Shown here in pieces: positions 50,436 through 60,923 of a stretch of 64,000 bases of DNA; position 1 is the first letter of the stretch; every line of letters begins with the position of its first letter. The notes under the pieces were generated by a model, which was not told where the DNA came from, did no database searches, and saw nothing but the letters and a program-made list of their open reading frames with translations. The position numbers and the translations under genes were made by a program. The stretch covers positions 5,739,001 to 5,803,000 of the forward strand of contig NZ_CP076457.1 in the NCBI RefSeq assembly GCF_018866325.1. Direction: 5' to 3'. Origin of the DNA: Streptomyces sp. YPW6 (lineage in GTDB: Bacteria > Actinomycetota > Actinomycetes > Streptomycetales > Streptomycetaceae).

Positions 50436-51189
50436 GAGACCGCGCCGACGCCGGGGACCGGGCCGCTGGAGCCACCGGTTGCGAGAGCTGCTCCGGACCC
50501 CGTGGCGGAAGGCGCTCCACGGCCCGCCCCCGGAGCCGGCGTTCCGGCTGCCACCGGCGCTCAGGCCGCGCCCGGTGTTCCGGCTGCGCCTGGTGTTCAG
50601 GCCGCGCCCGGCGGCGATCCGGCCTCCCTCGGCCCGGATTCCGGTGCTCCGGCCGGCTCCTCCGGCGCTCCGGCCGCCGACCGGAGCGGGCAGGCTCCGG
50701 CCAGGGCCGCGCAGACCGGGGCCCGGACCGAGCAGGCGCCTCCCGGGACCGAGCGTCCCGCCTCCGGGGCCGAGGGGCCCGCTTTCGGGACCGAGCGTCC
50801 CGCCTCCGGGACCGAGCCGACCGAACCCCGGGCCGAGGCTGTCACCCACGGATCTGCACGGGCCCCAGGCCGGACCGAGCGGGCAGCTCCCGGGACCGAG
50901 CAGGCGCCTCCCGGGGCTGAGCAACCCGTCTTCGTGACCGAGCGGCCCGCCTCCGGGACCGAGGGGCCCGCTCCCGGGGCCGGGGCGACCGCCGACCGAA
51001 CCGGCGAGGCCACCCCCGGCGGCCAGGATTCTCCTGGCAGCCGGGCCGCCGGACCCCTGCCCGCCGCCGGCGGCCCGGCTGCCCCGGCCCCTCCGCCCCG
51101 GGACCGAGCCGACCGCCGGCCGGACCGGCGGGGCCGCCCCCGGCAACCTCCGGGCCCGGCTCACCAGCTTCGTCGGGCGCGACACCGAC

Positions 51190-53727
51190 ATGGCCGCCCT
51201 GCGCGAGGACCTCGGCCGCGCCCGGCTCGTCACCCTGCTCGGCCCCGGCGGCGCGGGCAAGACCCGGCTGTCGCAGGAGACCGCGGAGGCCGCCGCCGAG
51301 ACCTGGCCCGACGGCGTCTGGCTGGCCGAGCTGGCCCCCGTGGACGACCCGGACACCGTGCCCGAGGCCGTCCTGACCGCGCTCGGCGCCCGCGAGACCG
51401 TGCTGCGCGGGGCGGGGGCGGAGGAGTTGCGGGCCACCGACCGCACGGCCGCCGACCCCCTCGTACGGCTCACCGAGCACTGCGCCCCGCGCCGGATGCT
51501 GATCCTGCTGGACAACTGCGAGCACGTCGTCGGGGCCGCCGCCGCCCTCACCGACCACCTCCTCACCCGCTGCCCCCGGCTGACCGTCCTGGCCACCAGC
51601 CGCGAACCCCTCGGCGTGCCGGGCGAGTTCGTGCGCCCCGTCGAACCCCTGCCGGACCCCATGGCGCTGCGCCTGCTCGCCGAACGCGGTGCCGCCGCCC
51701 GCCCCGGTTTCCGTATCGACGCGGACGAGGCGACCGCCGCCGCCTGCGCCGAGATCTGCCGCCGGCTGGACGGGCTGCCGCTCGCCATCGAACTGGCCGC
51801 CGCCCGGCTGCGGATGCTCACCGCGCGCCAGATCGCCGACCGTCTCGACGACCGCTTCCGCCTCCTCAGCAACGGCAGCCGCACCGCGCTGCCCCGCCAG
51901 CAGACCCTGCGCGCCGTCGTCGACTGGTCCTGGGACCTGCTGGACGCCGCCGAACGCGCCGTGCTGCGCCGCCTCTCCGTCTTCGCCGGAGGCTGCTCGC
52001 TGGCCGCCGCCGAGGAGGTCTGCGCCCTGCCCGCCCCCGCCGACGGCGTCGTCGTGGACTCCCAGGACGTCGCCCTTCTGCTCGGCTCCCTGGTCGACAA
52101 GTCCCTCGTGGTCGCCGTGCCCGGCGACGACGGGGAGATGCGCTACCGGCTGCTGGAGACGGTCGGGGAGTACGCCGCCGAACGCCTCGACGCGGCGGGG
52201 GAGCGGGCCGCGGTGGGCCGGCGTCACCTCGTCCACTTCCGGGAGCTGGCCCGCACGACCGGGCCGGCGATGCGGGGGGCGGGGCAGCGCGCGGCCATCG
52301 CGGCCATCCGCCGCGAGTACGAGAACCTGCGCACCGCCCTCCGCCACGCCGTCGCCGCCCGGGACGAGCACGAGGCGCTGTGCATCGTGCTGTCGATGTC
52401 CTGGTACTGGATGCTGCGCGACCTGCGCGCGGATGCCCGGCAGTGGGCCGAGGCCGCCTCCTCGCTCGGCCCCGACCCGTTCGACCGGCCCGGGATCCGG
52501 GCCCCCTCGCTGCCGGAGGCGGCCACCGACCGGCCGCCGCCCCTGGACGACGACCAACTCGCGGAGGCGCGGCGCGGGTCGGCGCTGATCCAGCTCGGCA
52601 GCGTGGACGACGTCTTCTCCGCCTGGTCGGACGCCGAGGGGCAGAAGCGGCTGCAGATCATCGCCGACGCCTATCGGCCGGGACAGCCGCAGACCTGCCG
52701 CCTGCCCGGCACGTTCTGGATGTACGCGAACATGTTCACCGGGGACATGGCCCGCACCCGCGAGGCGCTGGACGCGACGGTCCGGACCTGCCGCGCCTAC
52801 GGCTACGAGTGGGAGCTGGCCGCCGCGCTCCAGCTGCGCGCCAACTTCCTGGCCGGTCACTCGGGTCACGCGGATCTGGCGCGCGTCGACGCCGACGAGA
52901 GCCTGGAGATCTTCACCCGGCTCGACGACGACTGGGGCACGGCCGAGGCCCTGGCGTCCCGGGGCGAGGCCAACGAACGGACCGGCTTCTTCCGCGAGGC
53001 CCTGGACGACTACGCCGCCGCCGTCGAGTACGCGCGGAAGATCGGCGCCCGGTCCCAGGTGGCGCTGCTGCGCGCCCGGTACGCCGGGCCGCTCGCCGAG
53101 CTCGGCCGGCTGCCGGAGGCCGAGGCCGTGCTGCGGGAGGTCTGCGAAGGGGACCGGTTCTCCCACCACGAGGCCATGCCGGTCGCCCGCATGCATCTGG
53201 CCTTCGTCCTCGGGGCGCGGGGCCGGGTGGCCGAGGCCCGCGCCCAGGTGGAGATGATCAAGGACGAGTTCACCCAGGGCGACATCGCGGTCTTCGGCGG
53301 GTTCGTCTTCGGGATGCTGGCCTGGCTGGACAACCTGGAGGGCGCCTACGCCGCCGCCCTGCGCCACGCCGTGACCGCGCTGGAGCGTTCCCGGGACCGG
53401 CTGTCCACGATGATCGCCCCCCACATGCCCTCGGCCCACCTGACGGCGATCTCCCGAGCCCTGGCGGGACTCGCCGCCGAGGGCGGGGCCGGGGAAGGGG
53501 CGTACGCGGACGCCGCCCGGCTGCTGGGACTCCAGGCGGCGCTGCTGTCCCCCGGGTACGTGCCGACCATGATCGAGCGCCGCAACCTGGCCGATGCGGA
53601 GGAGGCCGTGCGGGCCGGCCTCGACGACGCGGCGTACACCCGGGCGTACGAGCAGGGCGGTGGCCTCACCCTCGACGATGCCGCCGCCCTGGCCCAGGCG
53701 TACCGGCGGACCGGCCCGCAGGCGTGA
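51190..53727 (+). CDS. NTPase-TPR part of the AfsR-like regulator, in the second frame
   Basis: An open frame of 845 residues from ATG 51190; the homologous sequence starts earlier, at about 51085. The NTPase module shows Walker A VTLLGPGGAGKTRLSQETAE, Walker B RRMLILLDNCEHVVGAA, LTVLATSREPLGVPGE and GLPLAIELAAARLRML, as in AfsR and LuxR-type signal ATPases. About residues 330-830 are helical TPR-like repeats (ALQLRANFLAGHSGHADLAR, EALASRGEANERTGFFREAL). On its own it lacks the DNA-binding part, so it would not be expected to regulate. It ends 12 bases from the convergent ABC exporter permease gene, a possible target. Confidence 0.8.
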   Translation: MAALREDLGRARLVTLLGPGGAGKTRLSQETAEAAAETWPDGVWLAELAPVDDPDTVPEAVLTALGARETVLRGAGAEELRATDRTAADPLVRLTEHCAPRRMLILLDNCEHVVGAAAALTDHLLTRCPRLTVLATSREPLGVPGEFVRPVEPLPDPMALRLLAERGAAARPGFRIDADEATAAACAEICRRLDGLPLAIELAAARLRMLTARQIADRLDDRFRLLSNGSRTALPRQQTLRAVVDWSWDLLDAAERAVLRRLSVFAGGCSLAAAEEVCALPAPADGVVVDSQDVALLLGSLVDKSLVVAVPGDDGEMRYRLLETVGEYAAERLDAAGERAAVGRRHLVHFRELARTTGPAMRGAGQRAAIAAIRREYENLRTALRHAVAARDEHEALCIVLSMSWYWMLRDLRADARQWAEAASSLGPDPFDRPGIRAPSLPEAATDRPPPLDDDQLAEARRGSALIQLGSVDDVFSAWSDAEGQKRLQIIADAYRPGQPQTCRLPGTFWMYANMFTGDMARTREALDATVRTCRAYGYEWELAAALQLRANFLAGHSGHADLARVDADESLEIFTRLDDDWGTAEALASRGEANERTGFFREALDDYAAAVEYARKIGARSQVALLRARYAGPLAELGRLPEAEAVLREVCEGDRFSHHEAMPVARMHLAFVLGARGRVAEARAQVEMIKDEFTQGDIAVFGGFVFGMLAWLDNLEGAYAAALRHAVTALERSRDRLSTMIAPHMPSAHLTAISRALAGLAAEGGAGEGAYADAARLLGLQAALLSPGYVPTMIERRNLADAEEAVRAGLDDAAYTRAYEQGGGLTLDDAAALAQAYRRTGPQA

Positions 53728-53739
53728 TCCCGTGGCCCG

Positions 53740-54602
53740 TCAGGCCTTCTTGCGGAACTTGGCCACCGCCAGCGGGGCCATGACCAGCGTGATGCCCGCG
53801 GCCCAGGCGAGCGTGACCCAGACCGAGCCGGCGACCGGGCCGCCCATCATCAGGCCGCGTACCGCGTCCGCGAGGTTCGACAGCGGGTTGTAGTCGGTGA
53901 AGGTCCGCAGCCAGCCCGGCATGGTCGTGGGCGGCGCGAAGATGGAGGACCCGAACTGCAAGGGCATCAGCACCAGCATTCCCATCCCCTGGACCGCCTG
54001 GGCCGTCTTCATGGCGAGCCCGAGCACGATGAAGATCCACATGATCGCGGCGCCGAACACCGCCGACAGGGCCACGGCCCCCAGCAGGCCGAGCACCGAG
54101 GTGCCGAGGGTCATGCCGAGCGCGAAGCCCATCGCGAGGAGGATGAGGATCGCGACCATCATCCGGCCCAGCTCGACGACGATTTTGGCGACCAGGACCG
54201 AGGAGCGCGCGATCGGCATCGTCCGGAACCGGTCCATGACGCCCTTGCGGAAGTCGTCGTTGACGCCGGTCCCGACCGCCATGGCGATGTTCATGCCCAT
54301 CATCGCCATCAGCCCCGGCACCAGGTAGTTCAGGTAGTCCTGCCGGTTCCCGCCGAGGCTGCCGCCGACCGAGCCGCCGAAGACGTACACGAACAGCAGC
54401 GTGAAGATGACCGGCATCAGAAGGACGTCGAACATCGACTCCGGGTCCTTCTTGATCTGGAGCAGGTTGCGCCGCGCCAGCGCTCCGATGTGCCGGAGGT
54501 TGGCCCGCAGGCCGATCCGGCCCTCGTCGGCCGCGGCCGCCTTCGGCGGCGGGGGACCCGGGGACGCGGCGGGTGCGGTGGGCAGGGGTGTCGTGGTGGT
54601 GC

Positions 54603-54606
<4 letters not shown>
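53740..54606 (-). CDS. ABC-2 permease of a DrrB-type drug exporter
   Basis: A 288-residue permease with six membrane segments. RRNLLQIKKDPESMFDVLLM is the typical DrrB/NodJ start, followed by MMGMNIAMAVGTGVNDDFRK, VMDRFRTMPIARSSVLVAKI and FGSSIFAPPTTMPGWLRTFT, DYNPLSNLADAVRGLMMGG. The ATG at 54606 overlaps the ATPase stop by four bases, so the two subunits are coupled. With the ATPase it should export a drug or antibiotic. It is convergent with the AfsR-like regulator gene. Confidence 0.92.
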
Positions 54607-55616
<1,010 letters not shown>

Positions 55617-55706
55617 GCCCTCCAGCAGACCAGCGCCCGCCGACAGCCCGCCGACAGCTCACCGACAGCCCGCCGACACGGGCTCCGGCACCGGCTCCGG
55701 ACGCGC

Positions 55707-55741
55707 GACAGCCCGCCGATGGGGGATGTCGGCGGGCTGTC
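55707..55741. terminator. Hairpin between panB and the ABC exporter
   Basis: A perfect 13-bp stem (GACAGCCCGCCGA, 55707-55719, with TCGGCGGGCTGTC, 55729-55741) and nine-base loop lie 60 bases after the panB stop. GACAGCCCGCCGA-like direct repeats continue down to 55640. Confidence 0.65.
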
Positions 55742-55800
55742 GGTGGTGCGGGAAATGGCTGGTGGGCGCCGCTGTCCAGGACTGGCGGCGGCCGGGTGGG

Positions 55801-56715
55801 TCAGTGGAAGGTGTGCTCCGCCGCCGGGAACGTGCCCCCGACGACCTCGTCCGCGAACTCCTTCGCCGCGTCACCGAGCACCTTGCGGAGGTTGGCGTAC
55901 TGCTTGGTGAAGCGCGGCACCTTGCCGCCGGTCAGCCCGACCATGTCCGTGTAGACGAGCACCTGCGCGTCGGTTCCGGAGCCGGCGCCGATGCCGACGG
56001 TCGGGATGTGCAGCGTACGGGTGACCTCGGCGGCCAGCTCGGCGGGGACCAGCTCCAGTACGACGGCGAACGCGCCCGCGTCCTGGACGGCCTTGGCGTC
56101 CCGCAGCAGCTGCTGGGCGGCCTCCTCGCCGCGGCCCTGGACCCGGTAGCCCATGGCGTTCACGGACTGGGGGGTCAGGCCGATGTGGGCCATGACCGGG
56201 ATGCCGGCCTCGACGAGCAGCCGGATCTGCTCGTGGGACCGCTCGCCGCCCTCCAGCTTGACCGCGCCGACCCCCGACTCCTTGATCAGCCGGGTGGCGT
56301 TGCGCAGCGCCTGTACGGGGCCCTCCTGGTACGAGCCGAAGGGCAGGTCGGCGACGATCAGGGCCCGCTTGGTGCCCCGGACGACGGCGGCGGACAGCAG
56401 GGCGATCTCGTCCATCGTGACGGGCACGGTGGTCTCGTAGCCGAGGTGGCAGTTGCCCATCGAGTCCCCGACGAGCATGACCGGGATCCCGGCCTCGTCG
56501 AAGACGGACGCGGTCATCGCGTCGTAGGCGGTGAGCATGGGCCACTTCTCGCCGCGCTCGGTGGCGGCGGTGATGTCGTGGACGGTGATGCGGCGGGTGG
56601 ACTTCCCTCCGTACAGCGCCTTGCTGCTGTCGGAGGGGGAAGCGGCGCCGCCCGCGGGGGAGGAGGTGCTCCCCTCTGCGGGGGAGGACTGATTCTGCGC
56701 AGCCTGAAGCGACAT
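55801..56715 (-). CDS. panB: 3-methyl-2-oxobutanoate hydroxymethyltransferase
   Basis: A 304-residue PanB (ketopantoate hydroxymethyltransferase) of pantothenate and CoA synthesis. PMLTAYDAMTASVFDEAGIP, MLVGDSMGNCHLGYETTVPV (metal Asp), AVKLEGGERS, PVMAHIGLTPQSVN and PTVGIGAGSGTDAQVLVYTD are all in place. A disordered tail of about 38 residues (SSPAEGSTSSPAGGAASPSD) precedes the core. ATG 56715 has AAGGAG about nine bases upstream; ATG 56736 has no ribosome site. No panC or panD is adjacent. It is divergent from an MFS exporter gene. Confidence 0.94.
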   Translation of the reverse strand: MSLQAAQNQSSPAEGSTSSPAGGAASPSDSSKALYGGKSTRRITVHDITAATERGEKWPMLTAYDAMTASVFDEAGIPVMLVGDSMGNCHLGYETTVPVTMDEIALLSAAVVRGTKRALIVADLPFGSYQEGPVQALRNATRLIKESGVGAVKLEGGERSHEQIRLLVEAGIPVMAHIGLTPQSVNAMGYRVQGRGEEAAQQLLRDAKAVQDAGAFAVVLELVPAELAAEVTRTLHIPTVGIGAGSGTDAQVLVYTDMVGLTGGKVPRFTKQYANLRKVLGDAAKEFADEVVGGTFPAAEHTFH

Positions 56716-56852
56716 GGCCAACGGCTCCTTCGTCATCTCGAGGCGCCCTGACGGCGTCCCCGGATCCCTTCCATGGTGGCATCCCGCCCCGCCCCGCGTG
56801 AAGTGGGCCCGCGCACACCCCGCCGTACGGCCTCCTGGGAAAACCTTTAACA

Positions 56853-56871
56853 ATACGAGACGGTCTCGTAT
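56853..56871. promoter_or_regulatory. Perfect 19-bp palindrome in the MFS promoter, likely TetR operator
   Basis: ATACGAGACGGTCTCGTAT has nine-base arms around a single G. It lies just upstream of TAAGCT (56883-56888), the probable -10 box, and 23 bases from the MFS ATG. Sites with this pattern are typical TetR operators; the TetR gene downstream of the MFS gene is the likely binder. The site also faces panB. Confidence 0.7.
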
Positions 56872-56894
56872 CGAAATGTGGCTAAGCTCTCCCC

Positions 56895-58502
56895 ATGCCC
56901 ATACCGTCCGGCGCTCCCGCCGCCGCGCCCCGTGTTCCCGAGGCGATCCACCGCCGCCGCTGGTGGATCCTGACCGTTCTCATGTTCAGCCTGCTCATCG
57001 TCGTGCTGGACAACTCGATCCTGAACGTCGCGGTCAAGACGATCGCGAGCCCCGCGCCCACCGGCATCGGCGCCACCCAGAGCGAGCTGGAGTGGGCGAT
57101 CAACTCCTACACGCTCGTCTTCGCCGGACTGCTGTTCACCGCGGGCCTGCTGGGCGACCGGATCGGCCGCAAGAAGGTCCTCCTCGCCGGCATCCTGCTC
57201 TTCGGCCTCGGCTCCGCCCTGGCCGCCTTCTCCGCCTCGCCCGGTGAGCTCATCACCTGGCGGGCGCTGATGGGCTTCGGCGCCGCCTTCGTGATGCCCG
57301 CCACCCTCGCCGTGCTCGTGAACGTCTTCGAACGCGACGAGCAGCCCAAGGCCATCGGCATCTGGGCGGGCAGCGTCGGCCTCGGCATCGCCATCGGCCC
57401 GATCACCGGCGGACTGCTGCTGGAGCACTTCTGGTGGGGATCGATCTTCCTGGTGAACGTCCCCGTGGTCGTCGTCGCCCTGATCGCCATGGCGGTCCTG
57501 GTCCCCGACTCCCGCGACCCGGAGCCCGGCAAGGTCGACCCGCTGGGCGTCGCGCTCTCCATCGTGGGCCTGGTCCTGCTGGTGTACGGGATCATCCGGG
57601 GCGGCGAACTGGCCGACTTCACCGACACCACCGTCCTGGCGGCCATCGCCGGCGGGCTGCTCGTGCTGGCCGGATTCGTCTGGCACGAGAAGCGCAGCAG
57701 CCACCCGGCCATCGACATCACGTACTTCCGGAAGCCCGCGTTCTCCGCCGCCGTCGCCGCCATCGCGCTGGTCTTCTTCGCCCTGATGGGCGTGACGTTC
57801 TTCTCCGCCTTCTACCTCCAGAGCGTGCGCGGGTACACCGCCCTGGAATCGGGCCTGCTGATCGTTCCGCTCGCGGCCGCGCAGATGATCTTCGCGCCCC
57901 GGGCCCGGCTGGTCGTCGACCGCTTCGGCGCCCGCGCGGTCTGCACGGCGGGCATGCTGTTCGTCGCGGCCGGACTCGCCGCGTTCGCCCTGTTCGACGC
58001 CGGTACGCCGGTGTGGGTGATGTGCCTCGTCTTCTTCGTCCAGGGCACGGGGATGGCGCACATCATGCCGCCCGTCACCGTCGCCGTGATGCAGGCGTTG
58101 CCCCGGGAGAAGGCCGGTTCCGGTTCGGCCATCAACAACACCTTCCGCCAGGTCGGCGGGGCGCTCGGGATCGCGGTCCTGGGCTCGGTGCTCTCCACCG
58201 TCTACCGGGGCGACATCGAGGGCCACCTCGACGCGGTCCCGGCCGGGGTCCGGGAGGCGGCGGGGGAGTCCATCGAGGCCACGCTCGGCGTCGCGGAGAA
58301 GCTCGGCCCGGTGGCCGGAAAGCCCCTGGCCGCCGCCGCTGACGAGGCGTTCATCAGCGCCATGCACGTGACCGCGCTCGGCTCGGCGACCGTCGCCCTG
58401 ATCGGGGCCGTGGTCGTCGCCCTGTTCCTGCCGGGCCGGCCCCCGGCGGCGTCCGGCACCGCTGAGGAAGCGCGCCCTCCGGCGGAGCGGCTGAGCCGCT
58501 GA
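56895..58502 (+). CDS. MFS drug exporter, DHA2 (QacA/EmrB) type
   Basis: A 535-residue transporter with 14 membrane segments. LIVVLDNSILNVAVKTIASP is the DHA2 helix 1 motif, GLLGDRIGRKKVLLAGILLF is motif A, ITWRALMGFGAAFVMPATLA is motif B and GIAIGPITGGLLLEHFWWGS is motif C. SGSAINNTFRQVGGALGIAV marks the second half. It should export drugs by proton antiport. TAAGCT six bases before the ATG suggests a leaderless message, and a perfect TetR-type palindrome overlaps the promoter. A TetR gene follows 99 bases downstream. Confidence 0.92.
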   Translation: MPIPSGAPAAAPRVPEAIHRRRWWILTVLMFSLLIVVLDNSILNVAVKTIASPAPTGIGATQSELEWAINSYTLVFAGLLFTAGLLGDRIGRKKVLLAGILLFGLGSALAAFSASPGELITWRALMGFGAAFVMPATLAVLVNVFERDEQPKAIGIWAGSVGLGIAIGPITGGLLLEHFWWGSIFLVNVPVVVVALIAMAVLVPDSRDPEPGKVDPLGVALSIVGLVLLVYGIIRGGELADFTDTTVLAAIAGGLLVLAGFVWHEKRSSHPAIDITYFRKPAFSAAVAAIALVFFALMGVTFFSAFYLQSVRGYTALESGLLIVPLAAAQMIFAPRARLVVDRFGARAVCTAGMLFVAAGLAAFALFDAGTPVWVMCLVFFVQGTGMAHIMPPVTVAVMQALPREKAGSGSAINNTFRQVGGALGIAVLGSVLSTVYRGDIEGHLDAVPAGVREAAGESIEATLGVAEKLGPVAGKPLAAAADEAFISAMHVTALGSATVALIGAVVVALFLPGRPPAASGTAEEARPPAERLSR

Positions 58503-58601
58503 CCCGGCCGGGCCCGTCCGTCCGCGCGGCCCCGGTCGGCGAGAATCGGGCCCACGGACGTACGCGGAACGCACGGCGGGCGTACGAAGGGTGACGACGG
58601 C

Positions 58602-59444
58602 GTGGCGAGAGGCGGCTGCACGGTGCAAGGCCAGGACGGCGAGCGGGACCGGCACGGGAAACCGGACCGTGGGGAACCGGACCGCGCGGAACAGGACCGT
58701 GGGAATCCGGACTGCGGGAAACCGGACCGCGCAGAACCGGACCGTGGGAATCCGGACCGCGGGGAACCGATCGGAGACGAACCGTCGGCCGGAATGCCGG
58801 CAGCGGTTCCGGCCGGGGCGTCGGCGGGGCGCCCCGCCGACGCCCCGGATGCGGAGCCCCGCCGCGGACGGCCCCGTTCCGCCGCGGCGGAACGGGCGAT
58901 CCTGGACGCCGTCATCGCCCTCCTGGAGGCGGGCGAGCCGCTCGCGGGCCTCTCCATCGAGCGCATCGCCCGCACGGCGGGCGTCGGCAAGGCGACGATC
59001 TACCGTCGCTGGTCGGGAAAGGAGGAGCTGTTCGTCGACGTCGTACGGGACATGGAGCCCGACGACCCGCCGGTCTCCGGCACCGAGGGCCTCGCCGACC
59101 TCCGCGTCATGCTGGAATCCCTGCGCACCCGGGGCCTCGCCCAGCGCTCCTCGGTGCTGCTGGTCAACATCTTCGCGCAGATGAAGAGCCACCCGAAGCT
59201 GTGGAACGAGTACCACGGCACCGTCATCGCCCCCCGCCGCGTCGCGATGCTGGAGGCGGTACGGCGCGCGGTGGCCGCCGGGGAGCTGCGCGACGACCTC
59301 GACGTGGAACTGATCGACGACCTCTTCGTCGGCCCCATGCTCGTCCGCACCGTGCACCGCCCCGACGCGCCGCTGCCCGACGACCTCGCCGACCGCATCA
59401 TCACCGCCCTGCTCCAGGGGCTCGCGCCCGCGGCACGAGTGTGA
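58602..59444 (+). CDS. TetR-family regulator with a repetitive N-terminal extension
   Basis: A 280-residue regulator. About residues 19-56 are seven imperfect pentapeptides of GKPDR/GEPDR/GNPDR type (15-base DNA repeats, 58656-58770), giving a disordered charged tail. The helix-turn-helix starts near residue 90 (RRGRPRSAAAERAILDAVIA, SIERIARTAGVGKATIYRRW), followed by a TetR_C ligand domain. GTG 58602 has an AAGGGTG site; ATG 58794 would remove the repeats, so the extension is not certain. It probably represses the MFS gene just upstream through the 19-bp palindrome. Confidence 0.83.
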   Translation: MARGGCTVQGQDGERDRHGKPDRGEPDRAEQDRGNPDCGKPDRAEPDRGNPDRGEPIGDEPSAGMPAAVPAGASAGRPADAPDAEPRRGRPRSAAAERAILDAVIALLEAGEPLAGLSIERIARTAGVGKATIYRRWSGKEELFVDVVRDMEPDDPPVSGTEGLADLRVMLESLRTRGLAQRSSVLLVNIFAQMKSHPKLWNEYHGTVIAPRRVAMLEAVRRAVAAGELRDDLDVELIDDLFVGPMLVRTVHRPDAPLPDDLADRIITALLQGLAPAARV

Positions 59445-59674
59445 TCGTTCTGTCACAAGCCGCCCCGGCGGGCCCCGGGCCGGAACCCGCCGTTGTGCCC
59501 CCGTCGTCCTCGTCTGCGTACGGGATCGCCGTACGGCCGTCGGACACGGGACACCGGCCGGGCCGCCACGACGGCGGCCCGGCGGGCCGGTAGGTCGACG
59601 GCGGGAAAGGTGCCGCTCATCACCTAGGGTCGAGGACGCGGCGATGTGCAGGGCAAGGCAGTGAGGACAGCGCG

Positions 59675-60700
59675 ATGGTGCAGGCTTACGGAGCGGACAC
59701 GGACAACGGCAGCGCCGAGCAGCCCGGGGCCCGCGGATCCCGTTTCCGGGGCCTGTGGGACCGGCTGAGGAACGACCGGGGCGTCTGGCGGCGGGGCATT
59801 CTCCTGGCCCTCTGCTCGGTGCTGCTGACCCTGCTGATGGTCGTCCACGCGCAGATCCCCAACCGGCTGGGCAACCTCGGCAGCCTCATCGAGACGTTCC
59901 TGCCGTGGATCGCGCTCTTCATCCCGGTGCTGCTGATCCTGGGCCTGCTGCGGCGTTCCGCGACCGCCCTGGTCGCGCTCCTGCTGCCCGCCGTGGTCTG
60001 GCTCAACGTGTTCGGCGGCCTGCTCACCGACAAGTCCGGCGGCGGCGGCGACCTCACCGTCGCCACCCACAACGTCAACGCGGACAACCCCGACCCCGAG
60101 GGGACGGCCCAGCAGGTCGCCGGGTCCGGGGCGGACGTCGTGGCCCTCCAGGAACTCCCGGGCCGGCAGGTCTCCACGTACGAGAAGTCGCTGGCCGGCC
60201 GCTACCCGTACCACTCGGTCCAGGGCACCGTGGGCCTGTGGAGCAAGTACCCGCTCGCCGACACCAAGCCCGTCGACATCAAGATGGGCTGGACCCGGGC
60301 GATGCGCTCGACGGTGCAGACACCGCAGGGTGAGGTCGCGGTGTACGTGGCCCACCTCCCGTCCGTCCGCGTGAAGCTCCACGCCGGGTTCACCGCCACC
60401 CAGCGCGACAACAGCGCCGACGCGCTCGGCGAGGCCATCGCCGACGAACGCGTGGAGCGCGTCGTCCTGCTCGGCGACCTGAACGGCACGATGAACGACC
60501 GCTCGCTGAACGCGGTCACCGCCCAGATGCGCTCCACCCAGGGCGCGGCGGGCGACGGCTTCGGCTTCAGCTGGCCCGCCTCCTTCCCGATGGCCCGGAT
60601 CGACCAGATCATGGTCAAGGGCATCGAGCCGATGGCCTCCTGGACCCTCGCGGCGACCGACAGCGACCACCTGCCGATCGCGGCCCGCGTGGAGTTGTGA
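59675..60700 (+). CDS. Membrane-anchored endonuclease/exonuclease/phosphatase-fold protein
   Basis: A 341-residue protein. Three membrane segments (GILLALCSVLLTLLMVVHAQ, FLPWIALFIPVLLILGLL, TALVALLLPAVVWLNVFGGL) are at about 42-115. The EEP domain follows outside: LTVATHNVNADN, ADVVALQELPG, VVLLGDLNGTMND and DSDHLPIAARVEL carry the Asn, Glu, Asp and His active-site residues. It may cleave a phosphodiester in nucleic acid or lipid; substrate unknown. GAGG lies eight bases before the ATG and TAGGGT at about 59626 is a promoter candidate. The gap 59445-59674 holds no gene. Confidence 0.87.
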   Translation: MVQAYGADTDNGSAEQPGARGSRFRGLWDRLRNDRGVWRRGILLALCSVLLTLLMVVHAQIPNRLGNLGSLIETFLPWIALFIPVLLILGLLRRSATALVALLLPAVVWLNVFGGLLTDKSGGGGDLTVATHNVNADNPDPEGTAQQVAGSGADVVALQELPGRQVSTYEKSLAGRYPYHSVQGTVGLWSKYPLADTKPVDIKMGWTRAMRSTVQTPQGEVAVYVAHLPSVRVKLHAGFTATQRDNSADALGEAIADERVERVVLLGDLNGTMNDRSLNAVTAQMRSTQGAAGDGFGFSWPASFPMARIDQIMVKGIEPMASWTLAATDSDHLPIAARVEL

Positions 60701-60923
60701 TCACGGCCACGCAACCGGCCGTTCACTCCGGGGCATCAAACGTCTGCGACAATTTGTTTCAGCCGGATACATAAAGAAGACTCAGCCGTCGCCCGGCGTC
60801 CACGCCGAGGCGGCGGCTCTTCGTTCTGCCCTGCCCTGCCCTGCCCTGCCCGGTCCGGGCCGGGCCTGCTCCGCCCGGTCCTGGCCTGCCCCTGGCCCCG
60901 CGCGACCGCGAAAGGTTCTCCCC

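Larger units (their letters stand above)
49590..53727 (+). pseudogene. AfsR/SARP-type regulator (BTAD, NTPase, TPR) interrupted by an apparent +/-1 frameshift
   Basis: The N-terminal part (GTG 49590, VHYCVLGTTRVLRDDGTAVT) encodes an OmpR-like winged helix (about 1-90) and a bacterial transcriptional activation domain (about 95-240: HRFERLVGEGSRSLEDGDAA, LDARRAALGALLVLGRPGEA). A Pro/Ala/Gly/Thr-rich linker of about 260 residues follows. The NTPase domain continues in another frame: PGTEPTAGRTGGAAPGNLRA and LTSFVGRDTDMAAL are only readable one frame over, while the first frame continues as Arg-rich nonsense. The switch must lie between 50938 and about 51105, most likely near CCCCTCCGCCCCGGGACC. 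It may be a sequencing error, a real mutation or a length-variable locus. Confidence 0.75.
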
